DNA from: Segatella copri
Lineage (GTDB): Bacteria > Bacteroidota > Bacteroidia > Bacteroidales > Bacteroidaceae
Direction of reading: 5' to 3'
Length of the DNA: 60,154 nt
Assembly (NCBI RefSeq): GCF_019127135.1
Contig: NZ_JAHOEA010000021.1
Span: forward strand, 1 to 60,154
Under the pieces are notes generated by a model. That model saw nothing but the letters and a program-made list of their open reading frames with translations, was not told the DNA's origin and made no database searches. The translations under genes and the position numbers were made by a program. Positions 7,719 to 16,448 of this stretch are shown here, piece after piece (the stretch's first letter is position 1; each line of letters opens with the position of its first letter).

Positions 7719-9428
7719 TTACCTCTTCAAGTTCGGGTTCTTCTCACCGTCGGTTGTTGGATATGGACAGTAAATTCTATCCTCAGACCAAGTACCCTTA
7801 ACGGTAACGCTCTCCTTGGCAGTGTATTCCTTGCCACCCTCTTTCGCAACAACGATAGGAGCATTGGCAACGCGATACTCGAAGTTCTTCTTGAGCTCGT
7901 CCATACGGAGCTCATCTGAACGGCGGGTAACCATAGATACCCAGTTACCTGCAACTTCCCATCCGTGTTCGATGTAGCAAGCCTCAGCAAGCTGGGCAGC
8001 GCTCATGTTGTCGATCTTTACGGTAGTTCCGTCGCCAAGTGTCACATTTTCAACATCTGTTACGGCACGGCTGCGAACCAGCTTCAAGCATTTCTTAGCT
8101 TCAGTCAAGTCAGAGAGGCCTGCACGGGATGCACTCTCAGCATACCAGAGGAGAACCTCTGAATAGCGGATGAGGTTATGACGGCGGTCATTAACCATAC
8201 CCTTATAGTTGATTCCCATGTAATCGTATGGCTGTTTAAGCATAGTACCCTTTTCGTCAGCATTGACAGTGAAGATAGTGAACATAGGGTGATAAGCATC
8301 TACGACAGGCTTGCCATTGTTGTCAAGTTCCCACCAGTAAACGGCCTTGCTGATCTTATCCTTTTTAACTTCCTCATCGCCGATTTTCTCAGTGATAGTC
8401 TCCTGGAATGTAACTTTAGGAGCATAAATAGCATTCTTGCGAGGTCCCTCTGGATATCTCTTCCAGAAAGCAATTTCGCCCCAGGCGTCACCCCAGCCAC
8501 CATCGCCGAGACCTTCGAAGCGACAGCAGGAAGAAAGCTGTGAGTCATGATCCCACCAACCCTTGGCATCGTTGTTGATACCGAGCACGGTCTCCATGTT
8601 GTAATTGTTACCCATAGAGTAAACGTCCTTCCAGTCTTGGTTCAAGATGAAGCCATAAGTACCATTGTTGGTGATGACATCCTTAGCCAACTCAGCAGCG
8701 AGCTTATAGTATTCTGTTCCCTTGTTGAGCGGATAACCTGCCATTGACATATAAACTGCTGCCAAGGTAGACTGTGCAGCCTGTTTGGTAGCCCAAACGT
8801 CAACTCCGAACAAGCGGGCAGGCTCCTTGTCATAACCTGTAGGAAGTTCGTTGATGGCATCCTTCAAGTCTTGAACGATCAATTCGTATACTTTCTCAAT
8901 CTCAGATGGCTGAGCATTAAACTGTTCTATGTTGGTCTTAGTGATAATAGGCAATTTGCCGAATACACGTACCAGATAGTAGTACGAGTAAGCACGCCAG
9001 AAGTGAGCGTTTCCCAATGCGGTAGCAATCTTAGCCTTATCACCAGGGAATTTCTCAGAGCCCTCGATAATCAGATTGGCTGTCTTGATAACTGCATAAT
9101 GCTGAGTCCAGGCTTCTGTAACACCCTTGTTGGCACCATCAGAATCAAATGCATCGAGCGCAGCACAAGCCTGCTTGTTGGAACCAGGGTTAGCAGTGAT
9201 ATCATCTCCCTGCCACTGTGGATACATAGGGTTAGTCCAACTTTGTGTCTGATTCACTTTATCGTACAGCGTATTAACACCTGCGGTGTAGTCGTCTTCG
9301 ATGGTATAGAATGTGTCTGGATTCAACTGACCCTTTGGATCCTCATCCAGGAAATCGCCACATGATGTGAGTGACAACATGGAAGCTGCCATGAAGCAAC
9401 CTGTATATAATAATTTCTTAGTTTTCAT
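7719..9428 (-). CDS. susD: SusD/RagB-family glycan-binding lipoprotein
   Basis: A 569-residue surface lipoprotein that caps a SusC TonB-dependent transporter and captures glycan. The signal peptide ends in the lipobox LTSC (Cys near residue 23), followed by DFLDEDPKGQLNPDTFYT, the typical SusD start. The TPR-like central part contains NAHFWRAYSYYYLVRVFG near residue 140, and RYSEVLLWYAESASRAG near 420 is the conserved helix before the C-terminal domain. Length is normal. Normally susD follows susC by a few tens of bases; here no susC is adjacent and the only susC lies 16 kb away on the same strand. No clear TAnnTTTG box was found upstream, so its present promoter is uncertain. Confidence 0.93.
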   Translation of the reverse strand: MKTKKLLYTGCFMAASMLSLTSCGDFLDEDPKGQLNPDTFYTIEDDYTAGVNTLYDKVNQTQSWTNPMYPQWQGDDITANPGSNKQACAALDAFDSDGANKGVTEAWTQHYAVIKTANLIIEGSEKFPGDKAKIATALGNAHFWRAYSYYYLVRVFGKLPIITKTNIEQFNAQPSEIEKVYELIVQDLKDAINELPTGYDKEPARLFGVDVWATKQAAQSTLAAVYMSMAGYPLNKGTEYYKLAAELAKDVITNNGTYGFILNQDWKDVYSMGNNYNMETVLGINNDAKGWWDHDSQLSSCCRFEGLGDGGWGDAWGEIAFWKRYPEGPRKNAIYAPKVTFQETITEKIGDEEVKKDKISKAVYWWELDNNGKPVVDAYHPMFTIFTVNADEKGTMLKQPYDYMGINYKGMVNDRRHNLIRYSEVLLWYAESASRAGLSDLTEAKKCLKLVRSRAVTDVENVTLGDGTTVKIDNMSAAQLAEACYIEHGWEVAGNWVSMVTRRSDELRMDELKKNFEYRVANAPIVVAKEGGKEYTAKESVTVKGTWSEDRIYCPYPTTDGEKNPNLKR

Positions 9429-9680
9429 AATTCTTACAGTTTTTGTATCTATTATTAGTTGATTATCAGTATTATACGTTCTAAACGGTAGAAAAGTGAC
9501 TGTGTGGATTCTATATAGATACGAAATGGCTAAAATTTAACGTATTTAACTTTTGGTTACATCAAAATTACATAGATATGGATTGGATGGGGGCGTTTGA
9601 ACCGACCCCGTAATATGATAAAAAGGAAACAAAGAAGACCATGTAAGGGAATGAATGATCAGTAGCCATTCCACATGTTG

Positions 9681-10583
9681 TTACCTCCATAATGGTTCCG
9701 TTTCCCATCCCTGCGGAAAGCCGAGAGCTTTTAAGTCAATTTCAGGAAACCGAATGAACAACCATGTTAGTTTGGATTGCATATCATTATTTGGGGATAT
9801 AACATTAAGAAAGTACTTGATGATGCAAAGATCAAAGTAAGCACGCATGGAATCTGTTGGCTGCGTTATCCATTCTCCTGCGGGACTATTGGGAATTGCT
9901 GGCTGAATAGCATTCTGCTTGTTCCATACTCTTGAATGATGGCCACAGGCATTTCGAGTAACAGCAATAACCGTAAGCCATGACTCAAACACATTTATAG
10001 GTAAACCAAAACGTTTTGCTATGCGTTTGCGTATGCGATTTTGTTTGATGTTGCGATAAATGGCATTGACGTTTCCAATAGTAAGCAGCTCTCCTAAAAT
10101 CCACGATGGTGGGTAAGGTTCTGAGTAGGTTCGTTTGAAATGGAGAATGAACTCCTCCTTGGATTTGCTATATTCCTTGGATATAGCTCGCATTGTTTCA
10201 TTAAACTTTGAACTATCCAAGAAATAAGAAGAGTCAGTAAGCCAGAAAGGATTGCCAGTCATATCTGCTGTTATTTGCATCACCGCACGTCTGATAGCAA
10301 TTTCAATCTTTTCTATTTCATTGAACATGAGCAGTCTCAGTTTCTTGTCAAAGCGATAAAGCATCATCACCTTTTTGAATGTTGAACCTTCCTTATACAA
10401 ATGTGCAGTTTTGGGCATCTTCAACAAAGGGTACATGTAAGCAGACAATCTGTAATAACCAATATTGTCAAGGTATTGTATGGCTTTGTTTCTATCACAA
10501 ATTTGTAAACCTCGAGATTCAAGCAAATCAACGAGATTTTCTGAAGATTCAAACCGTTTTGTAAAGGGAATAAGACTCGCCAT
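9681..10583 (-). CDS. Abi_2 (AbiD/AbiF-type) HEPN abortive-infection protein
   Basis: A roughly 300-residue protein of the Abi_2 family, phage-defence proteins of the HEPN superfamily. The family start IPFTKRFESSENLVDLLESRG is near the N-terminus, NIGYYRLSAYMYP near residue 40 is characteristic, and R210-N-A-C-G-H215 fits the Rx4-6H motif of HEPN RNases. An upstream in-frame ATG at 10628 lies inside a hairpin with a T-run, so MASLIPF at 10583 is preferred. Known relatives act as RNases or growth inhibitors on infection; that this one does so is inference. It is a lone gene flanked by susD and an ECF sigma operon. A short candidate RNA and terminator precede it. Confidence 0.85.
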   Translation of the reverse strand: MASLIPFTKRFESSENLVDLLESRGLQICDRNKAIQYLDNIGYYRLSAYMYPLLKMPKTAHLYKEGSTFKKVMMLYRFDKKLRLLMFNEIEKIEIAIRRAVMQITADMTGNPFWLTDSSYFLDSSKFNETMRAISKEYSKSKEEFILHFKRTYSEPYPPSWILGELLTIGNVNAIYRNIKQNRIRKRIAKRFGLPINVFESWLTVIAVTRNACGHHSRVWNKQNAIQPAIPNSPAGEWITQPTDSMRAYFDLCIIKYFLNVISPNNDMQSKLTWLFIRFPEIDLKALGFPQGWETEPLWR

Positions 10584-10601
10584 ATTCAAATGTGTATAAA
10601 C

Positions 10602-10656
10602 AAAAAACGCCTCGCACGATTTGAGCATTGTTAAGAGGCTTGGCGAGGACTGACGC
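10602..10656 (-). ncRNA. Candidate small RNA/attenuator in front of the Abi gene
   Basis: Read on the minus strand, a transcript of about 55 bases starts just after a promoter and ends in a hairpin plus six T. The main stem is CCTCGC (10648-10643) with GCGAGG (10615-10610). A second GCCTC (10639-10635) in the loop can pair with the same GAGGC, giving a competing or pseudoknot-like fold. The T-run is at 10607-10602, 19 bases before the Abi ATG. Confidence 0.5.
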
Positions 10657-10659
10657 TGC

Positions 10660-10689
10660 TAAGATACGAATAATCATTGATAATACAAA
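10660..10689 (-). promoter_or_regulatory. Promoter for the candidate RNA and Abi gene
   Basis: The minus strand has TTTG (10689-10686), 19 bases, then TATCTTA (10666-10660). This is close to the Bacteroidota consensus, although the last bases of the -7 box are TTAG rather than TTTG. Confidence 0.5.
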
Positions 10690-10774
10690 CTTTTTTAGAA
10701 AAAAAAGTATTCCGCCTTTTTACTTTTCCCATTTTGAATGGTCATATTATTGTAACGTTTATGAATAAACGAAT

Positions 10775-11314
10775 ATGAGTATAAATGACAATGGCATAGT
10801 GGATACGCTGAAGGAATGCCCGGAGAACGGATTCAGAATGCTGATGATGAAGTATCAGAAACCGGTTTACTGGCATATTCGCCGACTGGTGGTTTCGCAT
10901 GATGATGCACAGGATGCCTCGCAGGAAACCTTCGTGAGAATCTATCGCTCGTTCGGCAACTATCGGGGCGATTGCTCTCTGAGAAGCTGGATTTATCGCA
11001 TAGCCACGAATGAGGCTCTTAGGATTATCAGCAAACGGAGACAGGAAGTTGTTTCCATAGAATCGGAAACCACAGGTGTCAACCTGATTCAAGGTGATGA
11101 TTATATCGACTTTGATGATAAGGTGGCGGTGAAACTGCAAAAGGCGATTCTCTCGCTTCCGCCCAAGCAGCAGCTGGCATTCAATATGAGATATTACGAC
11201 GAACTCGAGTTCGACGAAATAGCCAAGGTTGCGGATTCCACACCAACAAGTATCAAGGCAAGCTATCATGTTGCCAAAGAGAAAATTATTAAGTACATGA
11301 ATTCGAACGATTAA
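10775..11314 (+). CDS. ECF-type RNA polymerase sigma factor
   Basis: A 179-residue sigma-70 family factor of the extracytoplasmic-function type. Region 2 spans residues 20-85, with DDAQDASQETFVRIYRSFGNY (paraphrase of the core-binding and -10 recognition part) and SWIYRIATNEALRIISKRR. Region 4 spans about 125-175, with LPPKQQLAFNMRYYDELEFDEIA and a helix-turn-helix at STPTSIKASYHVAKEKI. Region 3 is absent, as in ECF factors. A small membrane protein starts 35 bases downstream and is the likely anti-sigma factor, then a Spy-like periplasmic protein, suggesting an envelope-stress response unit. Orientation is opposite to susD and the Abi gene. Confidence 0.9.
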   Translation: MSINDNGIVDTLKECPENGFRMLMMKYQKPVYWHIRRLVVSHDDAQDASQETFVRIYRSFGNYRGDCSLRSWIYRIATNEALRIISKRRQEVVSIESETTGVNLIQGDDYIDFDDKVAVKLQKAILSLPPKQQLAFNMRYYDELEFDEIAKVADSTPTSIKASYHVAKEKIIKYMNSND

Positions 11315-11349
11315 GTGAGAGTTCTGTGAGTTTTTAATGGTTATTCAAA

Positions 11350-11751
11350 ATGGAAAAGAATATGGATACAAATTTTGATTTCAATAAAACCGGGAAGTTC
11401 AACTTCGACCAGGTGGGTAAGCGGATGCCTTACTCAACGCCAGAAGGATTCTTCAAAGAGATGGAAGCCAATATCCTGGAACAGGTGAAGGATGACAAAC
11501 CGAAACCTGTCAGGATACAGCCGAACAAGCGACCTCTGATAAGGGGGATATGGGCGGCTGCAATGGCAGTGGCAGCATCGGTGGCAGTACTCCTGGTACT
11601 CAATATCGATTTCGCTGCGCCTCATTCTTCTCTGCCATCTCAGGCAGATAATGAGATGCAAGCGGTAGATCAAGCTTTCGCTCAGTTATCTTCTGCTGAT
11701 CAGGCTTATTTGCTCAATGTTTATCAGGAGGATGTCTTTCTTGATGAATAA
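11350..11751 (+). CDS. Putative anti-sigma factor (single-pass membrane protein)
   Basis: A 133-residue protein with one strong transmembrane segment near residues 63-82 (IWAAAMAVAASVAVLLVLNI). The N-terminal part of about 60 residues is charged and includes RMPYSTPEGFFKEMEANIL; the C-terminal part is about 50 residues. I do not recognise a named domain. The topology, size and position 35 bases after an ECF sigma gene match anti-sigma factors that hold sigma at the membrane. The function is inferred from context only. The first codons (MEKNMDTNF) offer a second in-frame Met four codons later. Confidence 0.65.
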   Translation: MEKNMDTNFDFNKTGKFNFDQVGKRMPYSTPEGFFKEMEANILEQVKDDKPKPVRIQPNKRPLIRGIWAAAMAVAASVAVLLVLNIDFAAPHSSLPSQADNEMQAVDQAFAQLSSADQAYLLNVYQEDVFLDE

Positions 11752-11816
11752 ACGGATTCAAGAATATAACAAGGATATAATTAATAGATTCTATAATATA
11801 TAAATTAAGGTGAATT

Positions 11817-12323
11817 ATGAAAAAGATTTTAGGTATTTTGATGATGGTCATCACAATGATGACTGTTTCTGTAAGTTCTTACGCACAGGCTCCTAATCAG
11901 AAGGCTTCTAATCAAAAGCAGCGCCTTTCTCGTGAACAGTTGGCTGAAAAGCAGGCACAATATATTGCTCACGATTTGGGTCTTGATGACAAGACCAGTT
12001 CTAAGTTTATTGGCACCTATACCGAGTGCCAGAAAGAAATTTGGGCTTTAGGATCTCGCCCTCATCATAAGAAAGGCGAAGTAAAGACAGATGCTCAGAC
12101 CGAACAGGAGATTAAGCAGCGTTTTGAGATGAGCGAGAAGATTCTTGACATTCGTCGGAAATATTACAAGAAGTACTCGCAGTTCCTCACCCAGCAGCAA
12201 ATACAGCGTGTTTATGAGCTTGAGCGTCAGATGATGAAGCGATTTGCTCAGAAGGGTTCTCGAAAGGGAATGGGAAAGGGAAAGAATGGTAAGCCTAGAG
12301 CACGAAACTTTCAGCAGCAATAA
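11817..12323 (+). CDS. Spy/CpxP-like periplasmic protein
   Basis: A 168-residue exported protein. The signal peptide ends near SSYAQA (about residue 24). The mature part is highly charged and mostly helical, with REQLAEKQAQYIAHDLGLDD near residue 40 and a YSQFLTQQQIQRVYELERQ segment near 122 that resembles the LTxxQ repeat of Spy/CpxP chaperones. The C-terminus is very basic (RKGMGKGKNGKPRARN). It lies third in the sigma/anti-sigma cluster, 65 bases after the anti-sigma gene. This arrangement is common in Bacteroidota. A role as periplasmic chaperone or stress sensor is inference. Confidence 0.7.
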   Translation: MKKILGILMMVITMMTVSVSSYAQAPNQKASNQKQRLSREQLAEKQAQYIAHDLGLDDKTSSKFIGTYTECQKEIWALGSRPHHKKGEVKTDAQTEQEIKQRFEMSEKILDIRRKYYKKYSQFLTQQQIQRVYELERQMMKRFAQKGSRKGMGKGKNGKPRARNFQQQ

Positions 12324-12329
12324 AATGAT

Positions 12330-12650
12330 ATCTGATGTGTATGAGATGTTTTCTTGCGTCAGTTCCTTTATCGCTCTGAGAATAGTATCAGAACTACAAG
12401 TGCGAAGTGTCGGATGAAGCGAGAGATGGTTCATTAAATGAGTAGTGGCATCCTCAATACATGAGCCTCCACAAAAATAGATACTCATGAGAGAACGGAT
12501 GATTTCGCTGTACCGATAACCAAACGATTTACATCTTAAACCGAGGGTTGTGTCGATTACTGATGACAATATGGAGTCAAATTGCTTCATGATTGAAAAT
12601 ATTCCTCCAAAAGGAGTGAGTTTCTCTGATTTAATTTGTATTTTTACCAT
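12330..12650 (-). pseudogene. IS1380-type transposase remnant (N-terminal part only)
   Basis: The first about 107 codons on the minus strand resemble the start of IS1380-family transposases: LTPFGGIFSIMKQFDS near residue 12, FGYRYSEIIRSLMSIYFCGG near 43 and SSDTILRAIKELTQENI near 85. Homology stops abruptly at about 12330, next to the stop codon of the Spy-like gene; the frame beyond that is only the antisense of that gene. The catalytic residues are therefore missing and the element is dead. Upstream an 8-bp inverted repeat, CCATGTCA (12647-12654) with TGACATGG (12708-12715), may be part of its old end. The stretch 12324-12793 holds this relic and no other gene. Confidence 0.75.
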
Positions 12651-12793
12651 GTCATACTAGAGTTTTGCTTGTTTTCTTTTCGCAACACTAAGATAAGTGA
12701 AAATTCTGACATGGCAAAATTCTAAGCAACTTATTGTTGCTCAGGATATTGTAAATAATGTTAAACTGAAATGTTGCGGAATTAAGGATTGTT

Positions 12794-14116
12794 ATGAATA
12801 AACTGATTATAGCTTTATTATTGTTGTCTTTAGGTGGAGAATATTCATTTGCATTCTGTAAGCCTAAAGATACTAATTCAATGTGTAGAACAGAATTGTC
12901 TATCAAATCTAGTTATGTGGAAACTATAGATAAATATAAATTAGAAAAGAATATTGTAAAAGACTATAATGCTACACCTAATTCAAACTTAGACCAGTCT
13001 GAAATTTTTCAGAATGCTATAAATGATATATCTGAAAATGGTGGTGGAAGGCTTTATATACCTGAGGGTGAATTCTGTTTGGCTAACGTATATATGAAGT
13101 CTAATGTGCATATATTGGTAGACAATAAGACCGTATTAAAACTAGCATATAGCAATAGAAAAGGCAACTCATGTATTTTCATTTTCTCAACAGAAAAAGA
13201 GGATGGTTCATATATTGAGAATTGTTCAATCAGAGGAATAAATGGTAATTATACAGTAGACTATTCTTATCTTGAACCAGGAAATAAAAGTTGTGCTCGT
13301 TTTATAGTAAATAGATTAGTAAAGAATTTTCTTATAGCAGATGCAGTTATAAAAGATAATTATACTAAGTTTTGTGGAATTGTATTTGTGCCTGCAAGTA
13401 AATATGGGGCAGATAAATGGGAAATATCTCGTCCTACAAATGGAGAAATAAAAAATTGTAGCATATTAAATGCAGATTCTGGATATGGTCTGTGTCAATT
13501 GCATGGAGCACAGTCATTGTGCTTCAGAGAAATATATGCAAAAGGTGGTGTAACATTACGCCTGGAATCAGGTGCGGGTGGAAAATATGCAGGTGTTTAT
13601 GATATACAAGCAAAGAACATACAAAATGAAAATGGACGTGCTGCCGTTATGTTAAACCCTCATACAACGCATAATGGTACGGTTAAGATTGATAGTGTAT
13701 GGTCCAAAAGTTCTTCTTTTTGTCTGTTAATTCATAAAGGTTTTATTGACAAAAAGCATAAAGATGACCCTAATGCAACAATAGGTTCATATGCAGATGA
13801 TTCTGAAATAAATAATGTTCATGCTATATTTGGAACACATGCACAAGTTGATAGTAAGGATGTTTATGTCTTAGAACCTAATATTGATATGTATAAACTT
13901 TTTCGTAACAATAATCATGGTAATAAAAAGTCTTTTGATGGTCCATCTCTTGCAGCTGTATTTAGTTCTGTTGGTGATTCATGGAAGATAAGAGTAACTA
14001 ATATAACATCAGAAGGATTTTACGGAAAAGCTAAAGGTATAGTAACTTTAGAAGACATAAAAGATAGAGAAAAAAATAAGTGGAGTATAGTTAAAAATTT
14101 ACCAAATATAAAATAG
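12794..14116 (+). CDS. Secreted right-handed beta-helix protein, iota-carrageenase-like (GH82)
   Basis: A 440-residue protein with a hydrophobic export signal (residues 1-20) and a parallel beta-helix. The order of blocks matches GH82 iota-carrageenases as I remember them: GGGRLYIPEGEF near 84, YMKSNVHILVDN near 100, NADSGYGLCQLHGAQ near 226, GGVTLRLES near 251, AAVMLNPHTTHNG near 283 and GPSLAAVFSSVGDSW near 400. E258 matches the proton donor, Q235 and H290 are kept, but the second catalytic Asp two residues after the Glu is Gly260. The gene is clearly more AT-rich than its neighbours, suggesting transfer. Substrate and activity are uncertain; another sulfated-galactan or pectin-like activity is possible. 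Confidence 0.7.
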   Translation: MNKLIIALLLLSLGGEYSFAFCKPKDTNSMCRTELSIKSSYVETIDKYKLEKNIVKDYNATPNSNLDQSEIFQNAINDISENGGGRLYIPEGEFCLANVYMKSNVHILVDNKTVLKLAYSNRKGNSCIFIFSTEKEDGSYIENCSIRGINGNYTVDYSYLEPGNKSCARFIVNRLVKNFLIADAVIKDNYTKFCGIVFVPASKYGADKWEISRPTNGEIKNCSILNADSGYGLCQLHGAQSLCFREIYAKGGVTLRLESGAGGKYAGVYDIQAKNIQNENGRAAVMLNPHTTHNGTVKIDSVWSKSSSFCLLIHKGFIDKKHKDDPNATIGSYADDSEINNVHAIFGTHAQVDSKDVYVLEPNIDMYKLFRNNNHGNKKSFDGPSLAAVFSSVGDSWKIRVTNITSEGFYGKAKGIVTLEDIKDREKNKWSIVKNLPNIK

Positions 14117-14159
14117 TTGATCATAGCGCTCAAACAGTACCGCTTGTATCAAAACGACA

Positions 14160-14202
14160 AAAAAGTGCTAATTCGACAATTCAAAAAGTGCTAATTCGAC
14201 AA
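14160..14202. repeat. Two direct repeats AAAAAGTGCTAATTCGACAA
   Basis: Identical 20-base copies at 14160-14179 and 14183-14202, period 23, between the GH82-like gene and the GH86-like gene. Partial copies of CGACAA lie on both sides. The pattern resembles the reverse complement of the 2030-2147 repeats. Confidence 0.85.
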
Positions 14203-14283
14203 AAAGAAGCTCAAACGACATTTTTTTATAATTTTTACAGGAAAAGTTTTTCTAATCTTTTGGGCATAAAAAGGAAAGAAATT

Positions 14284-16410
14284 ATGAGCTATAAATATAT
14301 TTTTCTGTTATCGGCATTTACCCTAGGTGTTCCTCCCGGTATTTATTGTCAGGAAAGGAACGAGGTGGTTGTCGACTATAATACCCGTCGCTTTTTGAGC
14401 GGTGTTTCAGAACTCGACCGTTCTAAATATTTCAATATTCATTCCACCTCCGATGATGATAAGGATGTAGGCAAGTTTCTTGCCGACTATCAGGTCGGTC
14501 TTGGAAGAAAGTTCTGGGGACCATACTCGTATGCGTATAACAAGACGCATGAGGTAGGCAAATATCCTCAGATGAAACCATACAGCGGAAATATTTCCGT
14601 AAAAAGATATATTGCCACAGAGCATCCCTATGTACAGCACATACAGGGCGGCATAGACGTTCAGGCTGCAGGTGCATGGTCGGCTGAGTATTATTCCAAC
14701 AGCGAGCTGGTACCTGAGTTTTTTGAACCCCTCAATGAACCGTTCGTTCATGCAAATGATGCCGGTTTTACCGTTCAGGGACAGGCTATGCGCGAACTGA
14801 TGGTCGATTTTTATGCTTCAATAGGTAAACATATACACAATAATCCGCGTCTTAACGGAAAGATGAAGGTGATAGGCTATGCCGCAGCCTACCCCGCCTG
14901 GGAGGATGGGAACTTCAATTACTGGAACACCCGCATGAAAATGTTCATCGATCGTGCAGGTGCATATATGGATGGATTCTCTGTACATCTTTATGATGGA
15001 ATAAATGTAACCGGCACCGATACGAAACGTTCAGGAAGTAACTCCGAAGCAGTTCTTGATATGGTTGAGGCGTATTCCTATATTAAGTTCGGACATGTCA
15101 AGCCTCTTGCCATTTCCGAGTTTGGAGGTATTGACAACAGCAAGCCCGACGACAGCTATGATGACATAAGCAGTGTGCGGAGTGTTTCGTCGTTTAATCA
15201 TTTTCTGTTTAATCTGATGGAACGTCAGGACAATTTGTTTATCTCAATACCTTTTGTCTCAGATAAGGCTGAGTGGCATATCACCGCTGCAAACAATTAT
15301 ACTTCATATAGTGCGGCACTGTTTATTCCCGACAATCCTCAGAATCTGAAGAATACCACATGGAGGCTTAATGACAAAAAATATTTCTTCGAACTCTGGA
15401 AGAATGTAAAAGGCGAACGTGTTGATATAACCAGCAGTAATCCTGATATTCAGGTACAGGCATTCAAGGATGGAGGCAGACTCTATATCGCCCTTGATAA
15501 TCTTGATGATACCCCGCAGACTGTATATCTGAACAATAAGAATAGCTGGAAGGATGTATCGAATGTCACAAAGCGTTCTCTATATGTCAATTATAACGCA
15601 GGTATAGAATATACGGAACAGAATGTCCCGTCCATGCCTGAAAGCATCTCAATTGTCCCAAATCAGACCATAGTCCTTGTAGCAGATGTGTCTTCGTCAG
15701 CATTCACGAACTCCATAATCCGCAATAAATATTACAGCAGTGAGTATCTGAAACCGATTTCCGCCGGATCATCCCTTTCGTTCCCCTTCACAGGAATCGA
15801 GTCTGGTTCGGGCAGAGCAAGCTTGCGTATGTCGATAGGCCGTCCTGTCTCTGCTTCCAAGAAACCGGTGGTAAAGATTAATGGTACCGCTGTGAATGTT
15901 CCCGACAACTGGAAAGGCTACGGCCAGAGCAACCGCAATATATTTTTCGGTATGATAGAAGTACCGTTCGACATACTGCTGCTGAAGAATGGCGATAATA
16001 ATGTCGACATCACCTTTTCCGACGGAGGAGGTCACGTATCGTCCATGATACTGCAGGTTGAGAAATATACTGTCTCTACCTTGCAGAATGGAACCTTCAG
16101 CGAAGGACTTTCAGCATGGCAGCCATAGGGTAACTATGGTACGGTTTGCGTACAGACTGACAATGCAGGCAATAATGTAGCCTGTATATCTGGTCATGCA
16201 GGACTCATGCAGAGGGTTGACATGGAGAGTGGCAGGACTTATCGCTTCTCTGCTGATGTAAAGACCGAAGGAGCATGTAAGTTGAAAGTCATGCTACAGG
16301 ATATGTCTACAGGAACGGTATATACAGAGGAATTTTCTTCTCCCGGCAATTATAAAGCCGTATCTTTCGATTCTATTCTTTGCCATTTTATATTGCAGTA
16401 TAAAATCTAA
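14284..16410 (+). pseudogene. Beta-porphyranase/agarase-like GH86, broken by a nonsense codon and truncated
   Basis: Residues 1-22 form a signal sequence. The mature start has FLSGVSELDRSKYFNIHST and FLADYQVGLGRKFWGPYSY, hallmarks of GH86 beta-porphyranases/agarases. FEPLNEPF carries the probable acid/base E152, and AISEFGG the nucleophile E279. A beta-sandwich part reaches about residue 600. Codon 615 is TAG; the same frame continues for about 93 codons (VACISGHAGLMQRVDM, YRFSADVKTEG) as a CBM4/9-like domain, then ends abnormally (HFILQYKI) beside the mobilizable element. TAG probably replaced TGG. A 614-residue product keeps the catalytic domain, so activity is possible. The earlier in-frame ATG at 14188 lies in repeats; the start at 14284 gives a signal peptide. 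Confidence 0.85.
16384..16405. repeat. Palindrome at the GH86/mobile-element border
   Basis: ATTTTATA-TTGCAG-TATAAAAT. It lies where the carbohydrate-binding domain loses similarity to its family and 43 bases before the relaxase stop codon, so it marks the probable left end of the element. Confidence 0.5.
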
Positions 16411-16448
16411 ACAAACAACTAACACAGGCAAGAAATAGTCCTTCTGAA

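Noticed and set aside
12048..12330. Continuation of the IS1380 transposase frame into the Spy-like gene
   Set aside because: The frame stays open by chance, but the peptide there is the antisense of the Spy-like gene and no longer resembles a transposase.
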